Assembly (NCBI GenBank): GCA_958295665.1
Contig: OY282559.1
Span: 269,118,057-269,182,056 of the forward strand
Reading direction: 5' to 3'
DNA: 64,000 nucleotides
Origin: Tipula vernalis
Lineage: Eukaryota > Arthropoda > Insecta > Diptera > Tipulidae
The translations under genes were made by a program, and so were the position numbers. Within the stretch, counting starts at the first letter, position 1, and each line of letters begins with the position of its first letter. Below the pieces are notes generated by a model that was given only the letters and a program-made list of their open reading frames with translations, did not search any database and was not told the DNA's origin. Of this stretch, positions 34,327 to 46,069 are shown one piece after another.

Positions 34327-35598
34327 TCAGCTACACAACGGCCATACCTCATTTGAAATTGTTCTGGCAAATTTCGAATTCCCATCAACTTCAACAAATA
34401 TGTCCAGTGCCTTTATTAGTTTTATAGCTTCTGAATTTTTTTTTTTAACTGAAATTCGTTCCTCTGGTTCTTCCTGTTTCTCTAAATTATCTTCTTCTCT
34501 AGTTCTCATGTTATTCATGTCTATTTCGATCAAATCTTCATTGGTAATGTTTTGTTCCGCATTCAATGGCTCATCGAAATCAACTCCTCCCATTCCTTAA
34601 AAATATACATTTCTGGCGAGACCCTCAATTTTTAAACGAACCGCTGGAAAATCATCAACCACCATTTGATGACTAGAAGTATTCTGCCGTACACAATCCG
34701 GCCGAAGTTTTCGCCACACCCCATTCACACAGGCAGGTTTTTACTTCATCCCATGACTTGGAAATATTATCAACAGCGGTCATCTCATTTGTGTCAGTAG
34801 AACTGAGCAGTTGGCAAAATGTTCGTCTTAGATAATAGGCTTTGAAAGTGGAAATCATTCGCTGCTCCATGGGCTGAATAAGCGATGTGGTGTTTGGTGG
34901 TACAACACAAATATAACCTTTGGTGATATTTCGTTCACATACACTGGTTGATCCGGAACATTGTCTATCAAAACCATGCATTTAAAATCTAAATTCTTTT
35001 TGAAACAATAAGCCTTATGTTCAGGCATACAACAATTCGTAGCCCAATTCTCGAATAGAGCAGCCCTCATCCATGCGATATTGTTAGACCTCCAGTGGAC
35101 GGGAAGTTTATTTTTAGGACAATTCCTCATCGCTCTAGGATTTTGAGATTTATAAATTAAAAATGGCTTGAATTTGAAGGAACCATCGGCATTACCTCCA
35201 AGGAGGAGACCGGTTTCATCTACGTTGAAGATTTGTTTAGCAAAATAACCTCCGTTACGAATTGATGTGATTAGCTCTTGTTTATAAAGATCAGCTGCAA
35301 CAGTGCCCGCACTAGCTGCTTCCCCTTTCATTAACAATTTATGGAGGTTTGCGCGATTTTTAAAATGGTTAAACCAACCTCGACTCGCCCCCAATTTATC
35401 TTCGGTAACATTTGCAGCATTAGATGTCGTGTCGGTTCCACTAGAACCAGTAGTGCTAGTGACGTTGGGCGGAGGTTTGTTTACTAAATCTTCAAACAGA
35501 CTTTTAGATTTTTCTTGAATAACCATTTGACTAAACGGCATCCTTCTTTGGACTTGGAATTCTATCCAAATTAAAAGTAAGGATTTTACTTTCATCAT
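34327..35598 (-). pseudogene. pogo/Tigger-like transposase relic (DDE_1, CENP-B type)
   Basis: The first frame (34855-35598) has a CENP-B-type DNA-binding segment (VQRRMPFSQMVIQEKSKSLF) and GWFNHFKNRANL. The catalytic start FNVDETG at about 35225 runs directly into LLLGGNADGSFKFKP, although related proteins have about 35 residues between them, so an internal deletion is likely. NKLPVHWRSNNIAWM and the second-Asp region IDNVPDQP follow. After a frameshift at about 34980 the next frame reads VVPPNTTSLIQPMEQRMIST and FKAYYLRRTF. An acidic C-terminal piece at 34327-34593 is likely the tail. Typical length is about 500 residues. A TIR-like sequence lies at 36029 but faces the wrong way to be its end. 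Confidence 0.85.
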
Positions 35599-36026
35599 TA
35601 AGGACCCCTTGATCCAAATTGGCTATGTTAGTTCAATTTCATACAAATTAATTTTTCAAACCGCTTTTGGAAAAACTAACCTTACAAATTAATACAGAAT
35701 ATTCTGTGCCTGTGTGTTCAAAAACTGTCAACTGTGCATATATTTAGAGTCTCAATTTACGTTACTCTAAATTCACGTAAATCTAAAATCACGTACATAC
35801 ATAGGTTTACTCTTGGACCATATAGTAGAATAGAAAGGACCGCTAGTGAATTGACGTTTCTATATAAAATTGTAAAATAGCTTGTCTTCAACATCCGCAG
35901 CGCAAAGTAGTCTTGTGACTGTGATAACTATAGCAAGTGTAGTCAAAGTTAGTATCCATAGATGTCACTATAAAATTCAGTAAATACATTCAGTATCAAC
36001 AGATGTCACTACAACTTTTAATTTAC

Positions 36027-36110
36027 ATACAGTGAAACTTCCTTAAGTCGACCACCTTGCGTACCAGAGAGGAATGGTCTTTCCAAGAGGTGTTCGCTTT
36101 AGAGAAAAAC
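36027..36110 (+). repeat. pogo/Tigger-type terminal repeat, isolated
   Basis: TA followed by CAGTGAAACTTCCTTAAGTC and GACCACC, then GTACCAGAGAGG and GGTGTTCGCTTTAGAGAAA, resembles the left end of pogo/Tigger-like MITEs, which start at a TA. No matching right end is found downstream. Confidence 0.45.
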
Positions 36111-38100
36111 AATAAAAAATGCTTAAATATATAATTAGCCGTTTTAGGTATATTAAAATTTACGTGAAATTCTATCCGTTCGGCTCTGAAAAAGTCGTTT
36201 GCCTTGTTGAACTGTCTTTATGCTTTATGATTTGATTTCTATTTGTATAGAATTCATTCACACTCATAAAAAATGGTTTAACAACTTTCCATTCCCTAAA
36301 TTAAGGGCCAATTGTTTAAGACCCGTTAGTGCTTCCAGGCTCTTATTCGTAGGGGTCGGTTCTACAGCTACAGTACAATCGGGTTCTTTATCGATCTCCC
36401 TCTCCCCCTAATTAATTGTTCCAGAAATATTTTTATCCGTATTTAATAGTTCGGCCCCCTAGTCATTGTTCTCCCAGAGTGGACATTCAATATCTAATTC
36501 GACGTCGATTTTTTGTTGCGATGACGTAGATTTACAATATGATTTCCAAATTCACAAAAGTTACAAAATTATGATCCAAAGCCCTCGCTACACACTCTCA
36601 GGGCCTGTCATAAGGGGGTTCGGCAGATGTGAGGCACCCGTGTCGCTGACTGATGAGGCCTCGAGTTATTTTAAAAGCCAAGAAAAACCGTGGTTTGCAC
36701 AAGTATTTACAGCTGTGAAAATTTAAACATAATACATAAAGAAAATCGACATCAGGATCTATTCAGCAATATAATGAAATGAAATGCTTCGACGAAATGA
36801 ATTTTGCTCAGGTAGTACCGAAAATGTCTGTTTGTTGTTATTGATGGAAGAGCTGTACGTAGATAGAGTAGCCTTTCACCAAAGCTAATCAAAATTGTTG
36901 AAATAGAATGTTAATCGAACAATACCACCAACAAGCTAAACAAAGCCCCAAAACAAGACTGTAGACAAACTAACAATAGAGAATATCAAAGTTTTAAAGA
37001 GAATACGGGCGAGAACAATGAATGGCGATGAATACCTTAGATTTACCAAAGTGCTAAGAAGCAACCAATCATCGCTGAGATACAATTTCGAGCAAAAGTA
37101 AATCTGGGTTTAACATCGTATTTTCTTTTCACTATAAATAGCTCAATGTAAGCCGATATTTTTTTGAAACAATCGTGTAACACTAATTAATCGGGTAACC
37201 TTAATCGAATTTGTATCCTCTAGTTATACCCAACAAAATAAGGTCGCAAAAATTAATATCATAAAAAATTGGAATTAGATTCGCGGAAAAATTAAAACTA
37301 AACTCGATTTTTCTAGTTTCATTCCAAAAAATGTAGAATTAAACCCGGGAGAAAAATTGGAATTAAAGTAGGATATTCGGATTCTGGGGTTCCGCGCAGA
37401 TTTTGTGGCTCCGCATTTATTCTGCGGTTTATTGCTTTTCATTCAACAATAAATTTTCATTTTCCAGAATTACATACAAGCGTGAAAATTTAAGTCAGGA
37501 GAGCATAATATGTTTCCTAGTTTATTACCCAAAAAAAAATGGAAATAAGCTCGGAAAATTACGGAATTAAACTCAAAAACTAACTTTTTTTACTGGTTTC
37601 CACTTTTCCTGCAAATTAAAGTCAATCCAACTACAAACAAATTTTGCAACATTAATTCCATTTTATTTACGAGTTTAATTCCAGCGACTTAATTTCGGGG
37701 ATCTTCTAGTTACGATAACGATACGTAACAATAACGGTTTTTTATAAACACATTGTCCTGTATCAACCCCCTTCAATGTAGTAGTGTTAGTGATGCACAT
37801 CGGACACTGTATAAAGCTTGAATTACACTTTTCTCCAGAAAATGTTTTAAAATTCCCGTTTAAAAAAATATTATTTCTCGAGAAACAAGAATTCCCGAAA
37901 GTAATGAAATAAAATCTCTCGAGAAACGAGATTTAAAAATTCGTAAAGTCTCGAGAATTCCCGAAAATAATTCCCGATCACAATCTTTAGTTGTGCCTGC
38001 TACACATATGTAATTCAAGTTAATCGTATAGTAAAGTATTGTAGTATTCGTGTGAATAATTAGGAAGTTTTCTTACATGTACGTACGTCTGTATAAGAGA
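36111..38100. other. Intergenic region with hAT-like terminal debris
   Basis: About 2 kb without a gene. 37790-37980 has AGTGATGCACATCGGACAC followed by several CTCGAGAAACGAG and AATTCCCGAAA segments, resembling hAT ends with internal short palindromes. 36590-36680 is a GC-richer patch I cannot assign. Confidence 0.4.
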
Positions 38101-38142
38101 GATAGCCCACCTCACCATGCCTCGGTGGCCCGCATGGGTATC

Positions 38143-40650
38143 TTATCTCCTCCGGTTGTACATTCGCTTGCGCTCGCTAGCAAGAATCTCTATGGGCAGC
38201 ATACCCGCCACAACGCATACTGCATCACTTGATACCGTGCGAAATGCGCAGGCTACTCTTAGTGCAGACCTACGGTACACCGCTGACATCTCCCGTCCAT
38301 AGGCCTTCGTGGTCATTGCATCCGCCCAAACTGGGGCCGCATACAGCAACGTAGAGCTCACGACACTCGCTACAAGTCTTCTCTTGCCTTGCCTGGGTTC
38401 ACCGACGTTCGGCATAATGCGTGCTAAAGCCGAAATGACCTTGGCCGCCTTCTCGCTGGTTCTGCGCAATTGCTCATCGAAGCGCAGTCGGGCGTCAATC
38501 CAGACCCCTAGGTATTTTAGTCGCGGTTGAGAATGGATCTCATATCCGCCTATCTTCAGCGTAACTGTCTCCCGCTGCTTCCTACTCGTTATTAGGACTG
38601 CCTCCGTCTTGTGGTCCGCCAGAAGCAAACCCACTGATGATAGCCACCGTCGGATTAAAGCGATGGACTCGTTAGCAACCAGGGTGATGTCCTCCAGGTG
38701 TTTGTCCGTCACCACTAAATCAATGTCATCAGCAAAACCAACAGTCTTAGCACCATGTGGCAGTTCTAGTCTGAGCACAGCGTCGTACATAACGTTCCAC
38801 AGTAAAGGTCCGAGAACCGAGTCCTGCGGAACACCGCCTGTGACCTTGTAGATCCTGTTAGCGTCGTCTGTTTGGTACGTCAAGATACGATCCTTGAAAT
38901 AATCCTGGATGATTGCCCTAATGTACCCCGGAACTCTCAGTAATTGAAGGGCCTTCTAAATACAACTTAACCTCGCCGAGTTGAAGGCGTTTTTAATCTC
39001 CAGGGTTACAATAACACAGTACTTCTTGGTCCCTCTTCTCCATCGTGTTCCTGCGATAGGCTCTCTAGCCATTCCTACGACTTTCCTAACCGCATCCACA
39101 GTAGAGCGCGCCTTCCTGAACCCATACTGGTTTTCCGACAGGCCTTTGTATTCCTCGATAAAGGTTTCTAGTTGATTGCATATGATCCTCTCCAGCACTT
39201 CCCTGCCGTATCCAGGATACAGATCGGGCGATACGATGAAGGCTCAGTTGTTGGTTTACTGCATTTTGGCAAAAGCCAAATTGCTGTCGTTTCCAGCAAT
39301 CAGGGAAAACTCCTTCCTTAAGACACTTGTTATATACTTCAAGGAACATATCTGGGCGGGTTACTATGGCCGTCCTTAGTGCAGAGTTGGGAACTCCGTC
39401 CAAACCAGGGCTTTACTATCTTTGATTCTACTGGAAGCTGCCAGGAGCTCCTCTATGCTAATAGGTGCTACATCCTCCCCTCGTGGGATTATAATTTCGT
39501 GGTTGTTTAGTTCCCGTTGTTCCGGAAAGAGCCTGCTCACGATGTTTTGTAGCAAGGCAGGACAAGTAGGATTCGCAGCGGAAAAGTTTCTCAGCTTTGC
39601 CATAACAGTCCTGTACGGTCTGCCCCAGGGATCCTCATCAACCTCTTTGCATAGCTCCATCCAGCATCGACGTTTGCTTATTTTGATTGCTCTTTTCAAA
39701 GCTTTACGATCCCTCCGATACTGTTCCTGGGAATTATTGAAGCCCGATCGACCCCTTGCTCGCTGGCACAATCTTCTGCTTCGGGGGCATCTTATACGGA
39801 GTTCGGCAATGTCTTCATTCCACCAATATACTGGTGGTCGGTGGTCCTTTGCCGACGTCCTTGGCATAGAGGCATCGCAGGCATTGGCAACGTGTGACAT
39901 AAGCTGGACCGCCTGGTCGTTCGGCGAACCCATGTCAACCGTTTCATCCTCCAGCATGGCTATGAAGGTGTTTCTGTCGAATGCCCTTGCACTCCATTTG
40001 TGGCTTGGCTGTCTCACTACCCTTCTTGGTTTCCCAGCTTCGGCAATATTGAAGAGGATAGCCTGGTGGTCACTATGTGTATAAAGATTAGAGACCTCCC
40101 ACCTTAAGCCTGAGTGTGCTAAACACTCACTCGTGAATGTCAAGTCGATTATCGAGCTGACACCACCGCGTGTGAAAGTCGGCCGGTCCCCGGTGTTGGC
40201 TAGAGCGACGTCCATTGAGGCAAGATAATCCAGCAGTGTCTCCCCTCGCCGATTTGTTTCTCTGCTGCCCCACTCCGTAGCCCAAGAATTGAAATCGCCC
40301 GCGATGATGCGTGGTCTGCGTCCTCTTGCTGCACCGGCAAGATGGTGCAAGAGCGTTTCAAACTCCTCTACTGGGTCGTTAGGTGGGGCATAGCCACTGT
40401 ATATATATATTTCATCCACCTTCACCCACGTGAAACCGGTCCGTGGTACTTTCATGGATTCCTGTACTTGGCATAGGCCAAGTGTCCAGATTGCTGCTCG
40501 GCCCGAGGCATCGGATTTGCAAGTTGGGCTCTCAATGTTCCTATACTGTTCGCACACTATTGCTACATCGACTTTAAGCTCTCTCGTTGTCTGCACCATC
40601 AAGTCCTGCGTCGCCTCGCAATGATTTAGATTCAGCTGGAGAATCTTCAT
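38143..40650 (-). pseudogene. R1-group LINE ORF2: endonuclease and RT, broken
   Basis: ATG 40650 opens MKILQLNLNHCEATQDL. The endonuclease (residues 1 to about 230) has IIAGDFNSWATEWGS, LTFTSE and YTHSDHQAI, all conserved nuclease blocks. The first frame continues to 39376. A shift near 39400 leads to the RT pieces DGVPNSALRTAI, GLSENQYGFRKARSTVDAV and VTLEIKNAFNSA. In this last block the catalytic Asp is Glu. The 38143-38883 piece has GGVPQDSVLGPLLW, FADDIDLVV (second catalytic pair kept) and LKYLGVWIDARL. The frame ends at ERKRMYNRR; the C-terminal CCHC region is missing. At least three frameshifts. Confidence 0.9.
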
Positions 40651-42049
40651 GCTTTCTTCTTAGTTGCCGTCCGGAAGGCCTTCTGGTAAACTGGGCATCT
40701 GCTGCTACCAGCAGTATGCCCACTCCCAGTTTTCCCCCGACACAGCATGCAGCTTGGATCCATGGAACATTCTTTAGCCAAGTGTCCTTCTCTACCACAT
40801 CTAAGGCAATGTTTTGACCTGTCGGGCCCTTTACAGGCGCTAGCACGGTGACCGTACTCCCAGCATTTGTAGCACTTGGCCACTATGGTAGTTTGTCGAA
40901 TGCTACTGACGACCCATCCGATCCGAACTTTACCAATCTCCAATGCTTTCCTGGCGAAAGCCGTTGGGAGACTGACCAGTGCCGTCTGTGTTCCTCTAAA
41001 ACCGACTCTGAGGGATATAACTCCTGACTCATCACAGTCCGATACCCCTTCTAGAGATTTCAAGGCCTCGCATATCTCTTTCTTTGTCGTGAGCTCGTCG
41101 AGGTCTTTCAGCTCAATAATCGTTTCGTCTCTGAGACTTTTTACTTGGGCCGAACTCCCCAGCTTGGCAGCTACCGAGCTGCGGAATTCTTCAGCCGATT
41201 GCCCGCCTGACCGGTCCAGCTCCAACAAAAGTTCTCCGGCAGCTGTTCTCCTGACTTTTTTGACCATGGTGCATAGTTGATCCATGTCTTTGTCATTTTT
41301 TAAGCTGCGAAGGACATCCGCGTACGACTTCCCCTTCTCAGCCTTCACAACCAGAGCCGCCCGTACGCTCTGGTTGTGAAGGCTGAGAAGGGGAAGTCGT
41401 ACGCCAGCCTTAGACGCGGACGCTGTGGCTTTTTCTTCGGCTTTGCTTTTGGCTTTACCGTTTCCCAACCTCCTGCAGGAAGACCCCTCTTGGGAGTTTT
41501 AGCCTTGGGAGTTTTGGCCTTGGGAGCCGCGGGTTCATTTGCTCTACTGGGAGTTACTCCTTCTCTGTATGCCGGTTTTTTGGTTTTTTGTCTGGCTTCA
41601 GGAGGCGACTCGCTTTGTTTTCTTTTGTCGGTCGATCGCAACTTCGGCTTCTCCGGTTGAGCTATAAACCCCGGTCACGTTTGCGTCTCGTTCTCCTTGC
41701 TTTCCTTTGGTGGTGTTAGTCCCAGATTCTCATTACACTGTGTGAGCATCTCAAAGATCGAACACAATGACCTCGAATAATCCTTTATCTCCTTGTGGAC
41801 GTTATTTTTGGGCTTGGCATACTCGTGTAGGCCTCTAATCTTCTGGCCTAGCCTATCCCACAGCTCTCGTCTCTTCTGTTCCTCACTTGTAGTTTTTAAT
41901 GCACCAGTGGCCAAGTTTGCCACCGCTGGTACACTGCAGTCATTGGATAACGACGCTTGGGAGCCTGCTTGCTCACTCCCGATAAGCGCCGGTACTGGGG
42001 ATTCGATCCCCTGCACCGTACGGTTTGCCATATTTTTCTGACTCGCCAT
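40647..42049 (-). pseudogene. R1-group LINE ORF1 (gag-like), rearranged
   Basis: Three frames. 41675-42049 starts with MASQKNMANRTVQG. 41345-41641 is lysine/proline-rich (KAKTPKAKTPKRGLP). 40647-41468 carries SYADVLRSLKND, LELDRSGGQSAEEFRSS and CCHC knuckles (CYKCWEYGHRASAC, CLRCGREGHLAKEC, CMLCRGKTGSGH). Nucleic-acid binding is inferred from the knuckles. The middle and last frames are separated at 41320-41404 by a perfect inverted duplication, which makes the frame read a reversed copy of its own sequence. The last codon overlaps the ORF2 start (ATGA). Confidence 0.85.
41320..41404. repeat. Perfect 37-bp inverted repeat with 11-bp spacer inside LINE ORF1
   Basis: 41320-41356 (GCGTACGACTTCCCCTTCTC...) and 41368-41404 are exact reverse complements, with CCGCCCGTACG between. 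The arm encodes the SYAD region of ORF1 on the minus strand. The second arm is an inverted extra copy, not part of the normal family layout, consistent with a template switch. Confidence 0.97.
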
Positions 42050-42193
42050 ATTTGGTTTAAAATCGGGGTTCCTTCCCCTAGTCTGTTTGGTCCACGAGAG
42101 GTATTTTATTTCCCTCTTACCCTCTAGAACTAGCGGGCATTCCCCTATCCGCCACCTGGAGACGCGTTACGTTGGGGTTACAGACTCCCCCCG

Positions 42194-42196
<3 letters not shown>

Positions 42197-42240
<44 letters not shown>

Positions 42241-42248
42241 TGTGTGTT
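42197..42248. repeat. (GT)n microsatellite
   Basis: About 21 pure GT units at 42197-42238, one AG interruption, then more TG. Directly abuts the 5' end of the R1-group LINE. Confidence 0.97.
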
Positions 42249-45200
42249 CACGTTCTCCTTTTTATCAAACCATAAAACAAGAAAAGTCACGTTCACAATA
42301 TGCATGTACGAGTAAGTTATACTAAACAATATAAAAACGCGACGCAATCCGAATCAATTAAGATGCAAAGTGAAACTTATGGAAGAAAAAAATTACAACG
42401 CAAACAGAAACAACGCAACTTCAATCAAAGCAAACGGAGGTATTGGTGTATATATTTATACTACGTAAATAAACAAGAAATAATTTGAAATTTTATAAGT
42501 AAGTTTTTAGTTAATTAAGAATTTGCAAAAAAATCACAGAATACACATCACTTTAGGTTTAATTTCTGTCACTTCTATCCATCTGATACTTTTCCCTAAG
42601 CCGTGGGAACCGAGATTAGGTTTGTCATTGGTAAAGTGTGAGATAAGGTAAATAATATCCTTTAGTAAATTTATTGTTAGAGCTTCTTTGATGTGAAGAT
42701 CCAGCGTCAAGTATTCATCAACGAGTTTCCAAGATTTTTTGGTGGTTTGACAAATAATATTCTAAATACACACCTTATCTTGTCACTGTTGTCATTATAT
42801 CTTATCATTCTATATTTTGGAGACTTATGATAATTTCTTTAAAACAAACTGAACACTTGAATCTTGGTAGGCACCGTTGAGCATTGTACGCTTCATTGAG
42901 AAATAATGTCATCGTTTTTGCTATTGAACGCAAAAAGGTATCTCAGTTGAGAAAGAAGTGAAAGTGAATTATGCCATGAGAATTGATTGAGAAGATTGCT
43001 TTGAATCAGGAACGACAATTGGAGCATTTCCAGCACTTCATACATAATCAGACATTTTAACAATTTTTTTTTGTTTTTATTGCCGTTTCTTGAATTCAAA
43101 AAGAGCACACATATAAAAAAAAACTTATTAAATTTTAATCCATGTCTAAAATTTATACTTATGTGATAAAGTTTAAGCTTAAAAGAAAACATTTAGGCTT
43201 AACTTATTTTTGTATTAAAATACTCGTAAGACATGATTTTATATTTTATAGATAAGATTTCAAATTGTCTAAGCTAACTGAAATGCAGTTACTTGTTTAT
43301 ATGTATGTGCGTGACAAAGTAATTTGACAAAACTTACTATAACCGGGATTTCCGGGTAAATTAAGAAATAAGTACGCTAATCGCTAATAAAATATAAAAT
43401 ATTAACCAGGTAACTCGACGAAGTGCGATAACGTGATAATAATTCAATCCCAATGTTGTTTCAATTCCAAACACTAATCAAATAAATTCGTTTAACAACC
43501 TTACGTGTTTACACCAGAATTTTATTTGTCTCGTGTTAAAATCTTGCTATGCACATAAATAGTTTTATCCACAGATAAATATATAAATTAGTTATTTATT
43601 TACATTTTTAATTATAATTAGAATATTATTTCATTTCGTACTCAAAACTCTTGATAAATTTATTTTCGTTTTTTTTTTTTTTTTTTGTAAATTTTAAGTG
43701 TATACAATCCATTTTGGTTATCACTACATTACAAAAAAAAAAAAATATTTCGTCTTTATAAATAAATAAAAATATTTACTTTTCTTGTTTAGAAATCATA
43801 ACTCATGGAAATTTACCAAAACATTTTTTTTTTTTTTTTTTGGTTTGGTTTCATGATAAAACCAAAATTGTTGTATGTACTCGTATGTTTATATTTTTGT
43901 TATTCTGTTTTGTAATTAGATAAGATTTGTAATTTTATTAACTATTAAGTAATGCGCGTTTTTAATTTTTTTTTAAGTGTATTTAAGTGTATTTGCCGTG
44001 CCCATTTGCACGCGGGTAAAATTTTAACTGAAATATCCTTGTATTTTTGAATCGTTTTATATTCCAGTCGGAAAGGCTGCGCTAACTTGGAAGATGGATT
44101 ATAAATATCGCTAATTCGAACAGAGTTGTTTTCAATGAAAAAACCCTTTACTTTTCACTTACGGGTTTGTATGAATTTCCAACATAACGAGCCAACATTT
44201 TTATTCGTTAAGTTAGAAATTCATAAAAAACCTGTAAGTAAAAAAGTTTGAGCTTTTTTTAATGTGAACTATGTCTGCATTAACAATGTAAATTGTTCTA
44301 GTATTTTGTGCCTGATACAAGGCCGTTATGTTTTTTGATTTATATTCCTGTAGAGTATTTAAAAAGTAGGCCTTTACGACTGGATATCCTCATTCTACCT
44401 ATTTTATTACAGTAACGTGCCGATTGTCGTCATCATACTATTTGGTTATACCTTTGAGTATAGAGTGATCACCAAAACAAAAAAAAAAAAAAGTTACAAT
44501 ATCACCTCGCTCGGGGGAAACTAAAATAGAAGATATGACGGTTCAATTCGATTTCGCACTTCTTCGAAAATCGACGCTCACTGCATATTTAATCAGAACG
44601 TTCGTGCCCTACTTGTGATGAATTGTGTAAGTTGGAGGTGGTCAGCGTAACGAACGAGCATATATGTAAACAATAGAATGTGCATTAAGATCATTTCTTC
44701 TTACCATTTGGTAGCCATCACGCTAAATTAGTTGTTTTTGGCCCCAGGCCGAGTCGAAATGTTGATAATGAGTCTTTTAAATCTTTTTTAGTAGGAAGTT
44801 TGGTTAGTAGAACCGCTTAAGTTCCATGATGAATCAAGATCGATCAAATGATCCTTGCCCGACCACTACTCTTGTACTGTATAATTGGGTAAACTGCTTA
44901 ACTACCTTTGTGGCTGTTATTGTGGATTGAAATTGTTTATATAAACCTGGAATTTCCAGTTAAAGCGTGCCTTAACCGACTATTGTGATGCGAATGAAGT
45001 TTATCCTAAATTAATTTTAGATGTTACAAAAACAAAAATGCATTTGTATGGATTTAAAAAGCCTACATTCGGTCGAATTTATTATATGTACAAAGAAAAA
45101 TTCATTCTAATCAAATGTTTGAATTCAATGCTAAATTAAAAAAAAATCAAATACAAAAAATTTAACACGATTTAAACTATTTGGGATTTCACAAAGTCAA

Positions 45201-45261
45201 TCCCCTAAATTTTAATAACGGATCAAAGCGTTAACAATTTAAAAATTTAATCTTATCCATG
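42249..45261. other. AT-rich intergenic region
   Basis: About 3 kb of low-GC DNA with several A or T homopolymers of 12-18 bases (43672-43686, 43733-43744, 43824-43841, 44481-44494). No recognised gene or element. Confidence 0.5.
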
Positions 45262-45430
45262 TCTAAGAAAATCGACATCTCAAAACTTTTTTCTATCGGC
45301 AAACATCTCATTAAGATATTCTGAAAGGCCTAAGCGTTCTGATGTAAACGGTAATATTCTCGATGGTAATATTACCGGTAAAATACGTAATTTTAGGTAA
45401 TATTACCCAAAGTGGTGTTACCGTGGTAAT
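45262..45430 (-). repeat. Satellite-like unit (inverted orientation) and GGTAATATTACC-rich end
   Basis: 45262-45345 (AAATCGACATCTCAAAAC..TATCGGCAAACATCTC) is the reverse orientation of the unit repeated at 49600-50124. 45350-45430 has several GGTAATATTACC/GTAATATCGGTAAC words, which recur at 47578-47630. The two GTAATATTACC patches bracket the hAT relic and could be its ends. Confidence 0.6.
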
Positions 45431-46069
45431 ATCGGTAACATAAATTAAAAATGTTTTTTCCAAACAACTCAACTAGTCTAAATGCAAAAAGAGTTGTGAC
45501 ACCACTGCATTATGCTTCCTTATGTATTATTAACCTACTACACCAAATTTTTGCTGTAAAATATAATAATCTACACCTTTTTCCTGTTTCATTGACATAT
45601 TCATTTGGCAAATACGTAATAGAGCTTGAATCTGACCTTGAATATGATCCATCGCTCAGTCTGGAAAAAACACCAATCACTATTTTAACTAGAAAAGTGG
45701 CTGCAACGTCTTAGTTGATGAAAAGCTCTAGTATGCTGGAATTTCGTTGAGAACATTAGACCAAAGTAGCACCAGATGGTCGATGAGCTATTACTCGAGC
45801 AATTTTCGTTTCTGGTGTTACATTAGGCTCAACCACAAAGTCTCAACTTCCTTCGAGATACCAACTTTCCAATCAATTGTTGGTCCTTGAGTACCATCGC
45901 GTGGAAGGGTCAGTTTTACCAAAAATTGCAGCGCATCTGACGTTGCAGACCGATACTTAGTCGAACATACGCAGGGACTCCATAAGTAATTATGCCCTTA
46001 ATACAATACACCTGAAGCCATTTTCTATAAATTTACTCATAAAGGAAAATCGACATTTGACTTTTAAAG

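Larger units (their letters stand above)
38101..42194 (-). mobile_element. R1-group non-LTR retrotransposon (LINE)
   Basis: Minus-strand LINE with markedly higher GC than its flanks. A 5' UTR (42050-42194), ORF1 with CCHC knuckles and ORF2 with endonuclease and RT are present. ORF1 and ORF2 overlap as ATGA at 40647-40650. Its 5' end touches a (GT)n run, that is (AC)n on the element strand. Some R1-group families (Waldo/Mino-like) are known to insert into such microsatellites, so this may be site-specific. The 3' end is cut soon after the RT domain, at about 38100-38140. The copy is broken by frameshifts. Confidence 0.88.

Noticed and set aside
36027..36110. Right-hand terminal repeat of the pogo/Tigger relic
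   Set aside because: The CAGTG end faces right, as for the start of an element extending rightwards, not the end of one on its left.
36640..36700. Possible hammerhead ribozyme core (CTGATGAGGCC...GCCAAGAAA)
   Set aside because: The second conserved box is offset by two extra bases and no convincing stems I and III or cleavage triplet were found.
39422..40084. 220-codon plus-strand frame
   Set aside because: Shadow of the LINE endonuclease/RT coding strand.
41376..41660. Plus-strand frame reading MKAEKGKSYAS
   Set aside because: It reads the inverted duplicate of ORF1 and then the antisense strand; a consequence of the 37-bp inverted repeat, not a gene.
45451..45714. 87-codon plus-strand frame
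   Set aside because: Low-complexity composition, no motif, inside repeat-flanked DNA.
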